Assembly: GCA_023665085.1 (NCBI GenBank)
Contig: JAMPEQ010000002.1
Coordinates: forward strand, 124,001 to 188,000
DNA from: Bacteroides sp.
Lineage (GTDB): Bacteria; Bacillota; Clostridia; Oscillospirales; Acutalibacteraceae
Direction: 5' to 3'
Length of the DNA: 64,000 nucleotides
Shown here: positions 6,662 to 16,338 of the stretch, piece after piece
Numbering within the stretch: position 1 is the first letter of the stretch
Layout of the letters: each line of letters starts with the position of its first letter
The notes under the pieces: model-generated
Database searches by the model: none
Seen by the model: the letters and a program-made list of their open reading frames with translations, nothing else
Told to the model about the DNA's origin: nothing
Program-made: the position numbers and the translations under genes

Positions 6662-9349
6662 ATGGCAAATATTTTTTCTATGCAAAAATGGGGACCATAC
6701 TCAAAAAAATATATGGGAATATCCAAAATCATTACAGAGCTTGATGATGTCGGTGCCAGGTTTGACTTTTCTGTTCATCCTACACTCTGGAACAGCTCAA
6801 CACCTGTTCCTAATGTAACAGTTCCTTCAAATTATCATCTGTGGAACTGTAAAAGCGATTATACATATTACTCATACAGATATGAGCTCATGTGGAAGGA
6901 TCAGGTTTATGCTGATGTTTCATACTCAAAAATTTGTGACGATACCTATTTGATGAGATGTGAATTCTTTAACAACACACCTCTTGATCAGAACTGTATT
7001 TTAAATATTTTTGGTGCTTTGGAATTTCCTTATTCAACATACTGTGATATAATTGCACCAGACAAATGTGTTATAAAAAAAGCCAATTATTATACCGAAT
7101 ACAACTATGCCGTACCGCGTCCATGGGACGAAGAAAATCCTGACGGAATGTTCAAAGGAATGTTCAGTGACAAGGAATTTTTCCAAGGCAAAGGTCTTGG
7201 TGACAGATGTGAAAATTATCATGTTCATTTCTTAAATCTAAAGCCTTTCGGATGTGAAAAAGGTGACAGGGTTTCATATGAGCTCGCTGTTGAAAAGAAT
7301 GCTTTCAATCAGCCTGTAATTGCTGTAAGATATAAGACCGTAACTGACGGTGATGCAAAATTCACAATGAACGGCAGTGAAATCTGCTTTAAGCATAGTG
7401 AAAAACTGACCTTTGCATATTTCCCGTTTTCACAGCAGTTTACACTTGAAAGTCTTGGAACTGCAGGAATTGAGCTTGATTTTATTGCAGTTATTGAAGA
7501 AAAAGACAAAGATAAGCTTTATACTGTTGAAAAAACATATCCTTTTGTTCCTGAAATTGAAACACGTCAGGCAGGCAAAGGTCACAGAACGGTATTAAAA
7601 TATAAAGATGTTGATGAGCCATTCTGCATTTTAACTCACAATGAAAATACAAGGGAAAGAATTCTTGAATCAGGATCACTTGAGGATGCTCTTATCAACA
7701 GACTTTCAAATGGAGACCATACATATGATGATTTAAAAGAAACCTTCTCAGGCTCTTTTCAGCGGAAGACCAGTGACCTCGGATTTTTCCACAACACACT
7801 GGTTAAATCAATATTTATTAAACCTGACAGTTCTCACATTGAGTATGCTGTTCTTACAAACAATGACAGCTTTGAACCTTTATCAAATGAGGAATACGAG
7901 CAAATATACAACAATGCAAAATCAGGCAGCACTGTAACAAAATTCAATGAGGCAGGAGAAAAATACAGTCTTTCAACCGAAATACTTAAATCAACTCTGC
8001 TTACTAATGTTGTGTACCCTGTTTACCGTCATGGCAAAAACGTTATTCATCATACTCCCGGTAAGAGATGGGACAGCTTCTATACATGGGACAGCGGCTT
8101 CATAGGCATGGGACTTTTGGAATTTTCTAATGATTTATGCCGTTATGCACTTGATATGTATCTTTGCGATGATACAAACAAGGACTTTGCATTCCTGCTT
8201 CACGGCTCACTTGTACCAACACAGTTTGTTGAATATTTAGAGCTGTTAAAGCGAACAGAAAACAAAGAAGATCTTGCATTTATGTATGATAAAATCAAGC
8301 TTTACTACGAATTTTTACGTGGAAGAAATCACGGTTCAACATGTGCAAAATTCAACAATGGTCTTCTGACAACATACGACTACTGGTATTCACACTGCGG
8401 TATGGACGATTATCCCGCTCAGGTAGAAATGATGAACAGAAAATCACAGAAATACACATGTCCGTGTCTTTCAACCGCACAAATAATCCGTGCAGGCAAA
8501 ATTATGAAAATGGTTGCTGTTTCACTTGGCAGAGATGAAGATGTCAAGATTTATGACGCTGATATTGAGTATTCAACAAAAGCACTCAACGAACTCGCAT
8601 GGGATGAAGAAACAGGATACTTCGGATACACTCTTTATGATGATAACGGAAATGTTACCGATATTATGAGAACTGCCGAAGGAGAAAACTTCAATAAAGG
8701 TATGGACGGCATATATCCTATTGTTGCAGGTGCAGTCAGCGGTGACAGAAAGAAAAGAGTACTTGAGCATATAAAAAATCCGAAGGAAATGTGGTCTCAG
8801 GCAGGTATATCCGCAGTTGATATGTCAGCATCATACTATTTTGATGACGGTTACTGGAACGGAAATGTATGGATGAGCCACCAGTGGTTTGTTTGGAAAA
8901 CAATGCTTGATAATGGTGAAGCTGATTTTGCTTTTGATATTGCCGAAAGAGCACTGGATATGTGGAAGGCAGAAACAGATTTTACTTACAACACATACGA
9001 ATGCTTCGGCATTGCAACAAAGCGCGGCGGATGGTTTCATAATTTCGGAGGACTTTCTGCACCAATCTGCATATGGGCAAACTGTTACTACAAACCACAG
9101 ACCGTTACAACAGGATTTGATATCTGGACTGATTATCAGCACACTACAGACAAATCAGCCGAAATATCTTTCAAATATTATGGAGAGAATGAAAAATACA
9201 CAATAATCGTTACACTTTCCGATGAAGCAGAATACACTGTATTTCTTGACGGAAAGGGAATTGAATTCAATGAAAGAATCAATGGCTCACTTGAAATTAC
9301 GCTAGACGGCAGTGTAAAAGCAGGTGTGCTTGTAATAAAAGAAAAGTAG
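6662..9349 (+). CDS. Putative (alpha/alpha)6-barrel glycoside hydrolase, MGH1/GH63-like
   Basis: An 895-residue protein without a signal peptide. The region near residues 455-770 contains PGKRWDSFYTWDSGFIGMG, HGSLVPTQFVEY, YDYWYSHCGMDDYPAQ and YWNGNVWMSHQWFVWK, which resemble the catalytic barrel of GH63 and mannosylglycerate-hydrolase-like enzymes; acidic residues in WDSG and GMDD are candidate catalytic positions. The N-terminal 400 residues look beta-rich and may form an accessory domain. TAAGGA precedes the ATG. The gene is 12 bases upstream of a phosphoesterase and probably cotranscribed. Substrate unknown; the intracellular location suggests it acts on an imported oligosaccharide or a compatible-solute glycoside. 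Confidence 0.7.
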   Translation: MANIFSMQKWGPYSKKYMGISKIITELDDVGARFDFSVHPTLWNSSTPVPNVTVPSNYHLWNCKSDYTYYSYRYELMWKDQVYADVSYSKICDDTYLMRCEFFNNTPLDQNCILNIFGALEFPYSTYCDIIAPDKCVIKKANYYTEYNYAVPRPWDEENPDGMFKGMFSDKEFFQGKGLGDRCENYHVHFLNLKPFGCEKGDRVSYELAVEKNAFNQPVIAVRYKTVTDGDAKFTMNGSEICFKHSEKLTFAYFPFSQQFTLESLGTAGIELDFIAVIEEKDKDKLYTVEKTYPFVPEIETRQAGKGHRTVLKYKDVDEPFCILTHNENTRERILESGSLEDALINRLSNGDHTYDDLKETFSGSFQRKTSDLGFFHNTLVKSIFIKPDSSHIEYAVLTNNDSFEPLSNEEYEQIYNNAKSGSTVTKFNEAGEKYSLSTEILKSTLLTNVVYPVYRHGKNVIHHTPGKRWDSFYTWDSGFIGMGLLEFSNDLCRYALDMYLCDDTNKDFAFLLHGSLVPTQFVEYLELLKRTENKEDLAFMYDKIKLYYEFLRGRNHGSTCAKFNNGLLTTYDYWYSHCGMDDYPAQVEMMNRKSQKYTCPCLSTAQIIRAGKIMKMVAVSLGRDEDVKIYDADIEYSTKALNELAWDEETGYFGYTLYDDNGNVTDIMRTAEGENFNKGMDGIYPIVAGAVSGDRKKRVLEHIKNPKEMWSQAGISAVDMSASYYFDDGYWNGNVWMSHQWFVWKTMLDNGEADFAFDIAERALDMWKAETDFTYNTYECFGIATKRGGWFHNFGGLSAPICIWANCYYKPQTVTTGFDIWTDYQHTTDKSAEISFKYYGENEKYTIIVTLSDEAEYTVFLDGKGIEFNERINGSLEITLDGSVKAGVLVIKEK

Positions 9350-9361
9350 GGGGATTTAAAA

Positions 9362-11041
9362 TTGGCAGGTAAAATTTACGGAAGTAATAATGAACCTCTG
9401 AAAATTCAGTTTATAACAGACACTCATTATTATTCAAGAAAAAACGGAACTGAAGGAAAAGCTTATGAAAACGATGAGTCAAAATCACAAATGGTGGTTA
9501 AAGACAGTGATATCGTATTAAAAAGAGCTTTTGACATGCTGTGTGAGGACAAATCAACAGATATTGTTGTTTTATCAGGTGATACTACAAGAAACGGAGA
9601 ACTTACCTCTCATGAAGAATTTATTGAAATGCTTCGTGATTTAAAAAAACGCGGTAAAAGAGTATATGTTATAACAGCTACTCACGATTTCCGTCCCGGC
9701 GGTATTTCAAAAGGCTTTGATGGTGACAAGCAGATTGAAGTTCCTGCCGTTGAAGAAAGACATGATTTATGGGATATGTACTATGAATTCGGTCCGAACG
9801 AGGCTATATCAACACACAAGGACTCAATGAGCTATGTTGTTCAGATTGCTCCCGGATACAGACTTTTTGCACTCAACGATGATACAAACTACAAGCCTGA
9901 GGGCGAACGCGGATCAGGATATAGTGATGACTGCATGAATTGGATAATGGAACAGCTTGAGGATGCTAAGGCAAATAACCAGTTTGTTATTGCCATGACT
10001 CACCATCCTATGATTTCACCATCACCTTTCTACTCAATCATAGGCAAAGGCGATATGCAGAGAAATCATGAGACAACAAGAGAAATTTTTGCTGATGCAG
10101 GTCTGCAGGTTATGCTTACAGGTCATACTCATGTTCACAATATCAGCTACATCACTACAGAAAAGGGTAATCGTTTTTACGATATTGCCTGCGGTGCTGT
10201 TATCGGTTGTCCGCCTGTTATGAGAAATGTTATCATTGATCCTAAAAATGCTAAGGTTGATGTTGACACTATATATGTTGATAATGTTCCTGGACTTGAT
10301 ACTGACGGAAAATCTTTCCCTGATTACATGAAAGGCTTTTTCTTTGGTATGATTGCAAAGGTAATATGGGCAATGGGCAATGATATTGATACTCTTGCGT
10401 ATATGACACCTGCATTCTCAATCCCCGGTGAAAAAGTTAAAAAGTTAGGCTGGATTATCAAACCTATCGGTAAATTCCTTAATAAGCTTACGTTTAAGAA
10501 AATATGGAAGCTGTGCAAAAAAGAAAGTGGCTTGAAGAAAACAGATATCGCTGATATTGCCGACAATAAGGTTGTCGATTTTATTCTTGAGCTTGTACAA
10601 AATCTTTACTGCGGAGATTCACCATACACTCCCGACACAAGAGAATACAAGCTTACCTGCGGTTTGCTTAACATAATTGATTCTTTCTTAGATACGATTC
10701 ATTTAAGCATAGGAAAATTCCTCAAGGGTGCCGTAAGTGTCCGCAGTCTTGTTGAACCATTATTATGGAAAGACTGTGAATTCAAGGACGAGGAGGCCTC
10801 TCTTCCTCTTTATCCTCTGTATGACAGTGAAAATCCTGCACCGAAATCAGAGAAAAAAGCGAAGCTTAATGACACAGTAAAGAAAAGCAAAAAAGGTCCG
10901 TTAGTTCTTACAATGCTTATTCTTATTGTAATACTCATCCTTGCAATTGTGGTAGGAATTATCTCACTGATTGTATGGGCTGTTATAGCAATAATTCATG
11001 CTGCCGGCGGAAGTGCCGCTATTGGATTTTTGTTTGCATAA
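9362..11041 (+). CDS. Calcineurin-like metallophosphoesterase with C-terminal membrane anchor
   Basis: A 559-residue protein. The metallophosphatase core is at residues 10-300: ITDTHYY near 18, VLSGDTTRNGE near 71, ATHDFRPGG (in place of the common GNHD) near 101, MTHHPM near 217 and TGHTHVH near 255. A charged linker follows, then one or two transmembrane segments near 515-555 (VLTMLILIVILILAIVVGII). Translation starts at a TTG (9362) placed after an AGGGGG ribosome site; no upstream ATG exists in frame. It shares a promoter with the preceding glycoside hydrolase. The substrate, and whether the domain faces the cytosol, cannot be decided; no N-terminal signal is visible. Confidence 0.8.
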   Translation: MAGKIYGSNNEPLKIQFITDTHYYSRKNGTEGKAYENDESKSQMVVKDSDIVLKRAFDMLCEDKSTDIVVLSGDTTRNGELTSHEEFIEMLRDLKKRGKRVYVITATHDFRPGGISKGFDGDKQIEVPAVEERHDLWDMYYEFGPNEAISTHKDSMSYVVQIAPGYRLFALNDDTNYKPEGERGSGYSDDCMNWIMEQLEDAKANNQFVIAMTHHPMISPSPFYSIIGKGDMQRNHETTREIFADAGLQVMLTGHTHVHNISYITTEKGNRFYDIACGAVIGCPPVMRNVIIDPKNAKVDVDTIYVDNVPGLDTDGKSFPDYMKGFFFGMIAKVIWAMGNDIDTLAYMTPAFSIPGEKVKKLGWIIKPIGKFLNKLTFKKIWKLCKKESGLKKTDIADIADNKVVDFILELVQNLYCGDSPYTPDTREYKLTCGLLNIIDSFLDTIHLSIGKFLKGAVSVRSLVEPLLWKDCEFKDEEASLPLYPLYDSENPAPKSEKKAKLNDTVKKSKKGPLVLTMLILIVILILAIVVGIISLIVWAVIAIIHAAGGSAAIGFLFA

Positions 11042-11083
11042 ACAAATAAAAAAACACCGAGTTTTGCAAATTATAAAAATTTC

Positions 11084-11112
11084 TTGCAATATATACACAT
11101 ACTTGTTATAAT
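11084..11112 (+). promoter_or_regulatory. Promoter of the GtrA-like gene
   Basis: TTGCAA at 11084-11089, a 17-base spacer and a consensus TATAAT at 11107-11112, 39 bases ahead of the ATG chosen for the following gene. Confidence 0.75.
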
Positions 11113-11151
11113 AACGAAGTGGAAAACAAATTTATTTTAAGGAGAAAATTT

Positions 11152-11799
11152 ATGGCAAACGAAAAGAAAAAAATCAGTCTCGGCGGTCTTGACAGTGCTG
11201 CTGAGGAAAAAGGATCATTCATCAAAACTGTATGGCAGATTGTAAAGTTCCTCATCGTTTCAGGTCTTGTAACAATCATTCAGCTTGTACTTGCAAATGT
11301 ACTTCCTCTTATTTTTGATGGTGTTACAGCTACACTTCCTGCATTCTTACAGGGCATTTTTGATCCAAATGTAATTTTTGATGCATCTACAAAAGAAGGT
11401 GTTGAGCAGGTTGGCAAGTACGTAATCGGCGGTGCTATCGAAAACGGCACAGTTGTAGGCGGTATTGTTACTTGGGGTTACCTTCTTCCATTCTTCCTTT
11501 CAAACCTCATTGCTAATATTTACGGTTTCTATCAGAATAAGAAGACTACATTCAAGTCAGATGCTCCTTGGTACAACTTCGCTATATACATTGTACTTAT
11601 GATTGCACTTATTCTCTTCTCAACATGGTTCCAGGGCTGGCTTGTTGGTATTATTGCTAAAGCTCCTTGGGAGTGGCTTAATGCACTTGCAAGAACAATT
11701 GCAGGTCTTGCAGCCGGTTTTGTTCAGATGGTTGTTCTCTTCCCAATGGAAAAATTCGTACTTCTTAAGGAAAAGAAAACTGAAGAAGAAGCTAAATAA
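11152..11799 (+). CDS. GtrA-like four-helix membrane protein
   Basis: A 215-residue integral membrane protein with hydrophobic segments near residues 25-45, 100-120, 138-158 and 175-198. The motif GFYQNKKTTFKSD near 122-134 after the second helix resembles the NRxWTF motif of GtrA family proteins, thought to flip or help transfer polyprenyl-linked sugars. The start at 11152 is chosen because AAGGAG lies eight bases upstream; a frame extension to 11119 has no ribosome site. The C-terminus is lysine/glutamate rich. It stands alone between a promoter and a terminator. The assignment rests on topology and the short motif. Confidence 0.6.
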   Translation: MANEKKKISLGGLDSAAEEKGSFIKTVWQIVKFLIVSGLVTIIQLVLANVLPLIFDGVTATLPAFLQGIFDPNVIFDASTKEGVEQVGKYVIGGAIENGTVVGGIVTWGYLLPFFLSNLIANIYGFYQNKKTTFKSDAPWYNFAIYIVLMIALILFSTWFQGWLVGIIAKAPWEWLNALARTIAGLAAGFVQMVVLFPMEKFVLLKEKKTEEEAK

Positions 11800-11818
11800 T
11801 TATTTTACAATAACAGTT

Positions 11819-11846
11819 AAAGGACATTCCGTTTGGAATGTCCTTT
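11819..11846. terminator. Bidirectional terminator between the GtrA-like gene and rmuC
   Basis: AGGACATTCC at 11821-11830 pairs with GGAATGTCCT at 11835-11844, extended by AA/TT pairs and with T-runs in both orientations. It separates convergent genes. Confidence 0.85.
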
Positions 11847-11853
11847 TTCATAT

Positions 11854-13044
11854 CTATTCACTCATTTCCGAAAGAGTCTCAACACTTTTCAAATTCTTTT
11901 GTATTATTTCATTTCTGTGATCTGCTTCGTCAAGTACCCTTCCTGCCTCCTCTACCTTTTTCTTTGCCTTTGAAAGCAAATCACCGAATTTTTCGTATTG
12001 AGACTTAGCATTTCCAAGCACCTTCCATACCTCATTTGCTTTCTCATTAATCGCAATAGTTCTGAAGCCCATTTCAAGAGAGTTAAGCAGTGCTGCTATC
12101 GTTGACGGACCTGCTATCATAATCCCCTCCTGCTGAAGCTTTTCTGCAACTGCATTTTTTGATGACATTATTTCTGCATAAAGTCCCTCAGTTGCAAGAT
12201 ACATAATAGCAAAAGGGGTAGTATACGGCTGGCAGATATATTGCTTTATTGACCTTGCTTCATTCTTAATTCGATTTTCAAGTGCTCTGCGTGCATTTTC
12301 TACACCCTCTGTATCAGCCTTTTCAGAGGCAGATGTCAGTCTTATGTAGTCCTCCATAGGAAATTTTGAGTCAACAGGCAAATAAATATATCTGCCATTT
12401 TCCTGATTCGGAATTTTCACCGCAAATTCTACCTGCCCGTTATATTTGGGATTTGTCTGCACATTAGTTTCATACATATTTGGTATGGTCTGATCAAGCA
12501 GTGTACCAAGCTGTATTTCTGCCCATGTGCCTCTGGTTTTCACATTCGACAAAACTCTGTTCAGTCCTGATACAGTCGTTGTTACTCCTGCAGAAAGCTC
12601 TTTCATTTCGCCAAGACTTTTATATACATTTGACAGTTGCTCAGATACTGTCTTAAATGATGAGTTAATTCTTTGATTAAGCGTGTCAGTCAGCTTTTCG
12701 TCAACGGTTTTTCTCATCTGCTCAAGCTTTTCTTCATTTCCCTTTTGAAGCTCTGCAATAGAATTACTGATTATATTAGCCTGTTTTTCACTGTTAATAT
12801 TCAGTGTATTCATAATGTCTATTTTCTGCTCGTAGTTTTTATTTGTAAGCGTATTCATCTGTGATGAAAGATACTCAATTCTATCATCCGTACGCTTGCC
12901 ACTGACAGCAATCTGCTTTTCAAGTGACATTACATCTTTTGAATTGTTCTCCGATTTATTATGAGCTTTAAACAGTAACACTATCTGTAAAAAAACTATT
13001 ATTCCGCAAAACACAAGTATGCAAGTAAGTAAAATTCTATCCAT
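11854..13044 (-). CDS. rmuC: DNA recombination protein RmuC homologue
   Basis: A 396-residue protein: N-terminal membrane anchor (residues 4-24), a long coiled coil (about 30-145), then the RmuC core with NVKTRGTWAEIQLGTLL near 168-184 and PVDSKFPMEDY near 225. The core is a predicted nuclease-like fold implicated in limiting inversions at short inverted repeats; biochemical function remains poorly defined. GGAGGAG lies just ahead of the ATG. The gene ends near the bidirectional terminator. A stem-loop without a clear U-run lies between it and the upstream HPt gene, so readthrough from that operon is possible. Confidence 0.9.
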   Translation of the reverse strand: MDRILLTCILVFCGIIVFLQIVLLFKAHNKSENNSKDVMSLEKQIAVSGKRTDDRIEYLSSQMNTLTNKNYEQKIDIMNTLNINSEKQANIISNSIAELQKGNEEKLEQMRKTVDEKLTDTLNQRINSSFKTVSEQLSNVYKSLGEMKELSAGVTTTVSGLNRVLSNVKTRGTWAEIQLGTLLDQTIPNMYETNVQTNPKYNGQVEFAVKIPNQENGRYIYLPVDSKFPMEDYIRLTSASEKADTEGVENARRALENRIKNEARSIKQYICQPYTTPFAIMYLATEGLYAEIMSSKNAVAEKLQQEGIMIAGPSTIAALLNSLEMGFRTIAINEKANEVWKVLGNAKSQYEKFGDLLSKAKKKVEEAGRVLDEADHRNEIIQKNLKSVETLSEMSE

Positions 13045-13120
13045 AAAATCTCCTCCGCTTAGACAATGATTAGTCTAACCCAATAGCCAAATAATCAGTT
13101 TTCCGAATCTAATATCAATT

Positions 13121-13154
13121 TTTGCCTTGATATACTGACGTATATCAAGGCAAA
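13121..13154. other. Perfect 14-bp stem-loop between the HPt gene and rmuC
   Basis: TTTGCCTTGATATA (13121-13134) and its exact complement (13141-13154) with a 6-base loop. No T-run follows on the minus strand, so it is a weak terminator or an mRNA-stabilising hairpin. Confidence 0.5.
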
Positions 13155-13167
13155 GCTAAACTTCATT

Positions 13168-13521
13168 TTATTCAACTATCGTTTTCCTTAGTGTATCAAC
13201 TGTGCTATTGTAGCTTTCAGCAACCTTAGGAAACAGCTCACAGGCTGTTTTATTGTCTTTTCCACGCAGAGCCTCTGTGATTTCACTTGCTGCTTTCCCC
13301 AGTCTCTCAATACCGAGATTTGCACAGATTCCCTTAAGTGTATGTGATGCCCTGAAAGCACTTTCATAATCATTACGCTCCAATGCAGCCTCAAGCTCAC
13401 TGAAGCTTGTATCGTTCAAAAACATTAATAAAAATTTTTTAACACGCTCTTCTGTAAGCAATCTGCCCATAACATTATTATAGTTGCCTCCAAATGCGTC
13501 AAAACATTCTTTTAAATCCAT
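13168..13521 (-). CDS. Histidine phosphotransfer (HPt) protein
   Basis: A 117-residue single HPt domain. The phosphoacceptor histidine is in FRASHTLKGICANLGI near residues 53-68, matching the HTLKG signature. Such proteins relay phosphate between hybrid kinases and response regulators. It starts 10 bases after the stop of a REC/HD-GYP/GGDEF protein behind a GAGGGAG site, so the two probably form a phosphorelay output pair. A hybrid kinase lacking its own HPt is encoded at 29970-32168 and could be its donor; that link is inference. Confidence 0.85.
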   Translation of the reverse strand: MDLKECFDAFGGNYNNVMGRLLTEERVKKFLLMFLNDTSFSELEAALERNDYESAFRASHTLKGICANLGIERLGKAASEITEALRGKDNKTACELFPKVAESYNSTVDTLRKTIVE

Positions 13522-13531
13522 AATAGCTCCC

Positions 13532-15598
13532 TCAATTTTCTATTGGAGTAATATCAACATTGACACGATTTAAATTTTTATCGTGAAATGTATATTCACC
13601 CTTGCCGTTTTCTTTTGAATAATAAAGCGCACAGTCAGCGTCATTGAACAAATCATCGTAATTATAACCTGTTTGCTCAGTTGTGGCAATACCGGCACTT
13701 ACCATAACATTATAAGCATCGCATTTAATATTGTTCAGCTGTCCATGAATTCTTTTTACAATATTTTTTAATATTTCAACATCGCGGTATTCAATGAATA
13801 TCAAAAATTCATCACCACCGATACGTGCAGAAATATCCTCTTCTCTCGAAATTTTTGTCAATGTATCGGCAACACTTTTTAAAACTCTGTCGCCAAACAT
13901 ATGACCGTGAGTATCATTTGCATACTTGAAATTATCTAAATCAAATATAATCATAGCATAATTTTTTTCGGTTTTATTGAGCAGATTATTGATTAATTCC
14001 TTTGCATGCTTGTGATTGTAGAGATTTGTAAGAGTGTCTGTAGCAGCTTTCTTTTCAAGACTCTGCATTTTTTGATACTCATCCTCAATATCAACAATTT
14101 TTCCGATTACGCTCAATATTTTCGGCTCATCATCATAGCTCCAGTTTGCTCTGCAATATACACGATGCATTCTTAACTCATTATTAATATTGATTTCAAT
14201 TGTAAATTGTGAAACAGGAGAATCATGACTTGTTTTTTTGATTTCTGTTTTGAACAAATCAACAACAGATTGACTGATAAAATTTATTAATTTTTCGTTT
14301 TTCAGCGGATTTACTATTACAACAGGAAGATTGAATTTTTCTGCACACCATTCGGATATTGTAAGAATAGACGGTGATACAGTATATTCAAACTGTATTT
14401 CCTGTGATATTGATGCAAAGAATTCGTATTTAATACGTTCCTGTTCAAGATAGTTTATCGAATTGTCTAAAACCGAAAATTCATTTTTTACAAGCATCTC
14501 ATTTGTTATTTTCTTTACTTCATTCAGATGTTTCTTTGAATATGAATTAATCTTGAGCTCTTTTACCAGAAAATCACTTACATCTTCAAGGCATTCTATT
14601 AGAATAGGATTAAAGCAGCCGCACTCGCCATTTTTTATCATTTGCAGTGCTTTTTTTGGAGGTATAGCATCTTTATAGCAGCGTTCACTTGTAAGTGCAT
14701 CATAAACATCTGCTATAGAAACAACCTGAGCAGAAATAGGAATGTCATCACCGCTTATTCCCGTAGGATAACCTTTGCCGTCATATCGTTCGTGGTGATA
14801 AAGACATATTTCACGTGCCACAGATACTAAAGGCTCATCAAGGTATTCAGTCATAGAGCTTAGCATACTTGCACCTGTTTCGGAATGGGTTTTAATTATT
14901 TCAAATTCCTCAGGCGTTAGCTTTCCCGGCTTGTTTAATATTTCGTCAGGAATAGAGATTTTTCCTATATCATGAAGGGACGAGGCAATTACAATTGTAG
15001 CAATATCATTGTAGCTTAAATTATATTTATCAGTTTTTTTGACAAGGCTTTTAAGCAATGCTTCAGTAATAGTATTAACATGAAGTATATGCAGTCCGCT
15101 TTCGCCGTTTCTAAACTCAACAATATGACTTAGTATATTAATCATAAGGTTGTTGGTTTTTTCTTTTTCATATACCTGCTGGCTTACAAGATCAATAAGA
15201 TTTCGCTGCTTGGTATAGAGCATAATTGTATTTGCAATACGCTTTCTGACAACATATGCATTGAATGGTCTGTTAATGAAATCTGTAGCACCAAGCTCAT
15301 ATGCACGCTCAACGTAAGTAGGTGAATTTTCGGATGAAATCATAATAACAGGGATGTTATTAATCCATTCGCCGCTGTTCATAACGGCAAGCACCTCGAG
15401 ACCATCCATATTCGGCATAACCAAATCAAGCAAAATCAAAGAAAGTTTATTATTGTATTTTTTTATCATCTGTATTGCTTCAATACCATCGGATGCCTCT
15501 AAAATTTCAAAATTATCCTCAAGTATATCGGCTAGAATTGTACGATTCATTACCGAATCATCTACAATAAGGATTTTGTATTTTGTATTTTTCTGCAT
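13532..15598 (-). CDS. Response regulator with REC, HD-GYP and GGDEF domains
   Basis: 688 residues. An N-terminal receiver (about 8-125) has IVDDS and phospho-Asp in LILLDLVMPNMDG; the conserved lysine position reads NRPF, an arginine in place of the usual lysine. An HD-GYP domain (about 150-345) has SSLHDIGK, HSETGA and HHERYDGKGYP, so cyclic-di-GMP hydrolysis is likely. A linker region (about 400-510) may be PAS-like. The GGDEF domain (about 530-665) keeps an intact GGDEF motif in SARIGGDEFLIF, so synthesis is also possible. The dual content suggests phosphorylation-dependent control of cyclic-di-GMP, which is relevant to the riboswitch near 56.1 kb. Confidence 0.9.
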   Translation of the reverse strand: MQKNTKYKILIVDDSVMNRTILADILEDNFEILEASDGIEAIQMIKKYNNKLSLILLDLVMPNMDGLEVLAVMNSGEWINNIPVIMISSENSPTYVERAYELGATDFINRPFNAYVVRKRIANTIMLYTKQRNLIDLVSQQVYEKEKTNNLMINILSHIVEFRNGESGLHILHVNTITEALLKSLVKKTDKYNLSYNDIATIVIASSLHDIGKISIPDEILNKPGKLTPEEFEIIKTHSETGASMLSSMTEYLDEPLVSVAREICLYHHERYDGKGYPTGISGDDIPISAQVVSIADVYDALTSERCYKDAIPPKKALQMIKNGECGCFNPILIECLEDVSDFLVKELKINSYSKKHLNEVKKITNEMLVKNEFSVLDNSINYLEQERIKYEFFASISQEIQFEYTVSPSILTISEWCAEKFNLPVVIVNPLKNEKLINFISQSVVDLFKTEIKKTSHDSPVSQFTIEININNELRMHRVYCRANWSYDDEPKILSVIGKIVDIEDEYQKMQSLEKKAATDTLTNLYNHKHAKELINNLLNKTEKNYAMIIFDLDNFKYANDTHGHMFGDRVLKSVADTLTKISREEDISARIGGDEFLIFIEYRDVEILKNIVKRIHGQLNNIKCDAYNVMVSAGIATTEQTGYNYDDLFNDADCALYYSKENGKGEYTFHDKNLNRVNVDITPIEN

Positions 15599-15686
15599 AA
15601 TCTTAACTCCGAATAAATGTATTTTAATATTACTAAAAATAATAACTGCCTGATATGCTTTATACTAAGTATTAAATAATATTTTT

Positions 15687-15715
15687 ATTATACAATAAAG
15701 AAAATATATTTTCAA
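15687..15715 (-). promoter_or_regulatory. Promoter of the REC/HD-GYP/GGDEF-HPt operon
   Basis: On the minus strand TTGAAA (15710-15715), a 17-base spacer and TATAAT (15687-15692), about 90 bases before the ATG at 15598. Confidence 0.75.
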
Positions 15716-15747
15716 TACAATAACAGAATCGGCTGATTTTTATGCTG

Positions 15748-16338
15748 TTACTTATGCTGTGCAAAATGAAGAATAACAGTAATAATATTCAAAATAACTA
15801 CAGCAAATACTCCGTATGAAACACTACAACCACCCGCTGCCGCAGCAATACTGATAACGCTGAAAACAGTTGTTGCGATAACAGAAATAATCAAATTTCT
15901 TTTAAAACCATTTTTTGTAAATGAAAATAATGACAAAACTGCTGAAATAAGAGCAAAAAGAACTACTGATGCAAAGGCAGCAAGACAAATAATTTGTGTG
16001 CTGCTGCCGAAAACGGCATTAGCATCAGAAACAATATTTTTAATTAATGAAATAAGTGTAATACTTTGGTTGTCAACCTTAAATACAGGCATAAGCAAAG
16101 CCACTATCGGCAAAACAAATGATATAAGCCTGATGATTGAAACAGCAGAACCTATGGAGGACTGTTTTATTCCATTAATCAAATCTTCAACAAACCTCCA
16201 TTCTTTTTCAGCCAGTGCAGCATCCTCTGCCAAGCGCTTATCATAGTTATAGTGCATTATATTAGCATTGCAATACGGGCAGTTTGGTTTAAAATAAAAC
16301 GTTTTTAATTTTGCATTGCATTTTGGACAATTATTCAT
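15748..16338 (-). CDS. Zinc-ribbon membrane protein of unknown function
   Basis: A 196-residue protein starting with a CPKC...CPYC zinc ribbon (residues 4-23), then a charged linker and about four hydrophobic segments (near 65-85, 110-135, 145-165 and 172-192). The family is not recognised beyond this architecture. Its ATG overlaps the last eight bases of the GPH transporter gene, so it is the third gene of the GH4 operon and may be translationally coupled to it. Confidence 0.6.
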   Translation of the reverse strand: MNNCPKCNAKLKTFYFKPNCPYCNANIMHYNYDKRLAEDAALAEKEWRFVEDLINGIKQSSIGSAVSIIRLISFVLPIVALLMPVFKVDNQSITLISLIKNIVSDANAVFGSSTQIICLAAFASVVLFALISAVLSLFSFTKNGFKRNLIISVIATTVFSVISIAAAAGGCSVSYGVFAVVILNIITVILHFAQHK

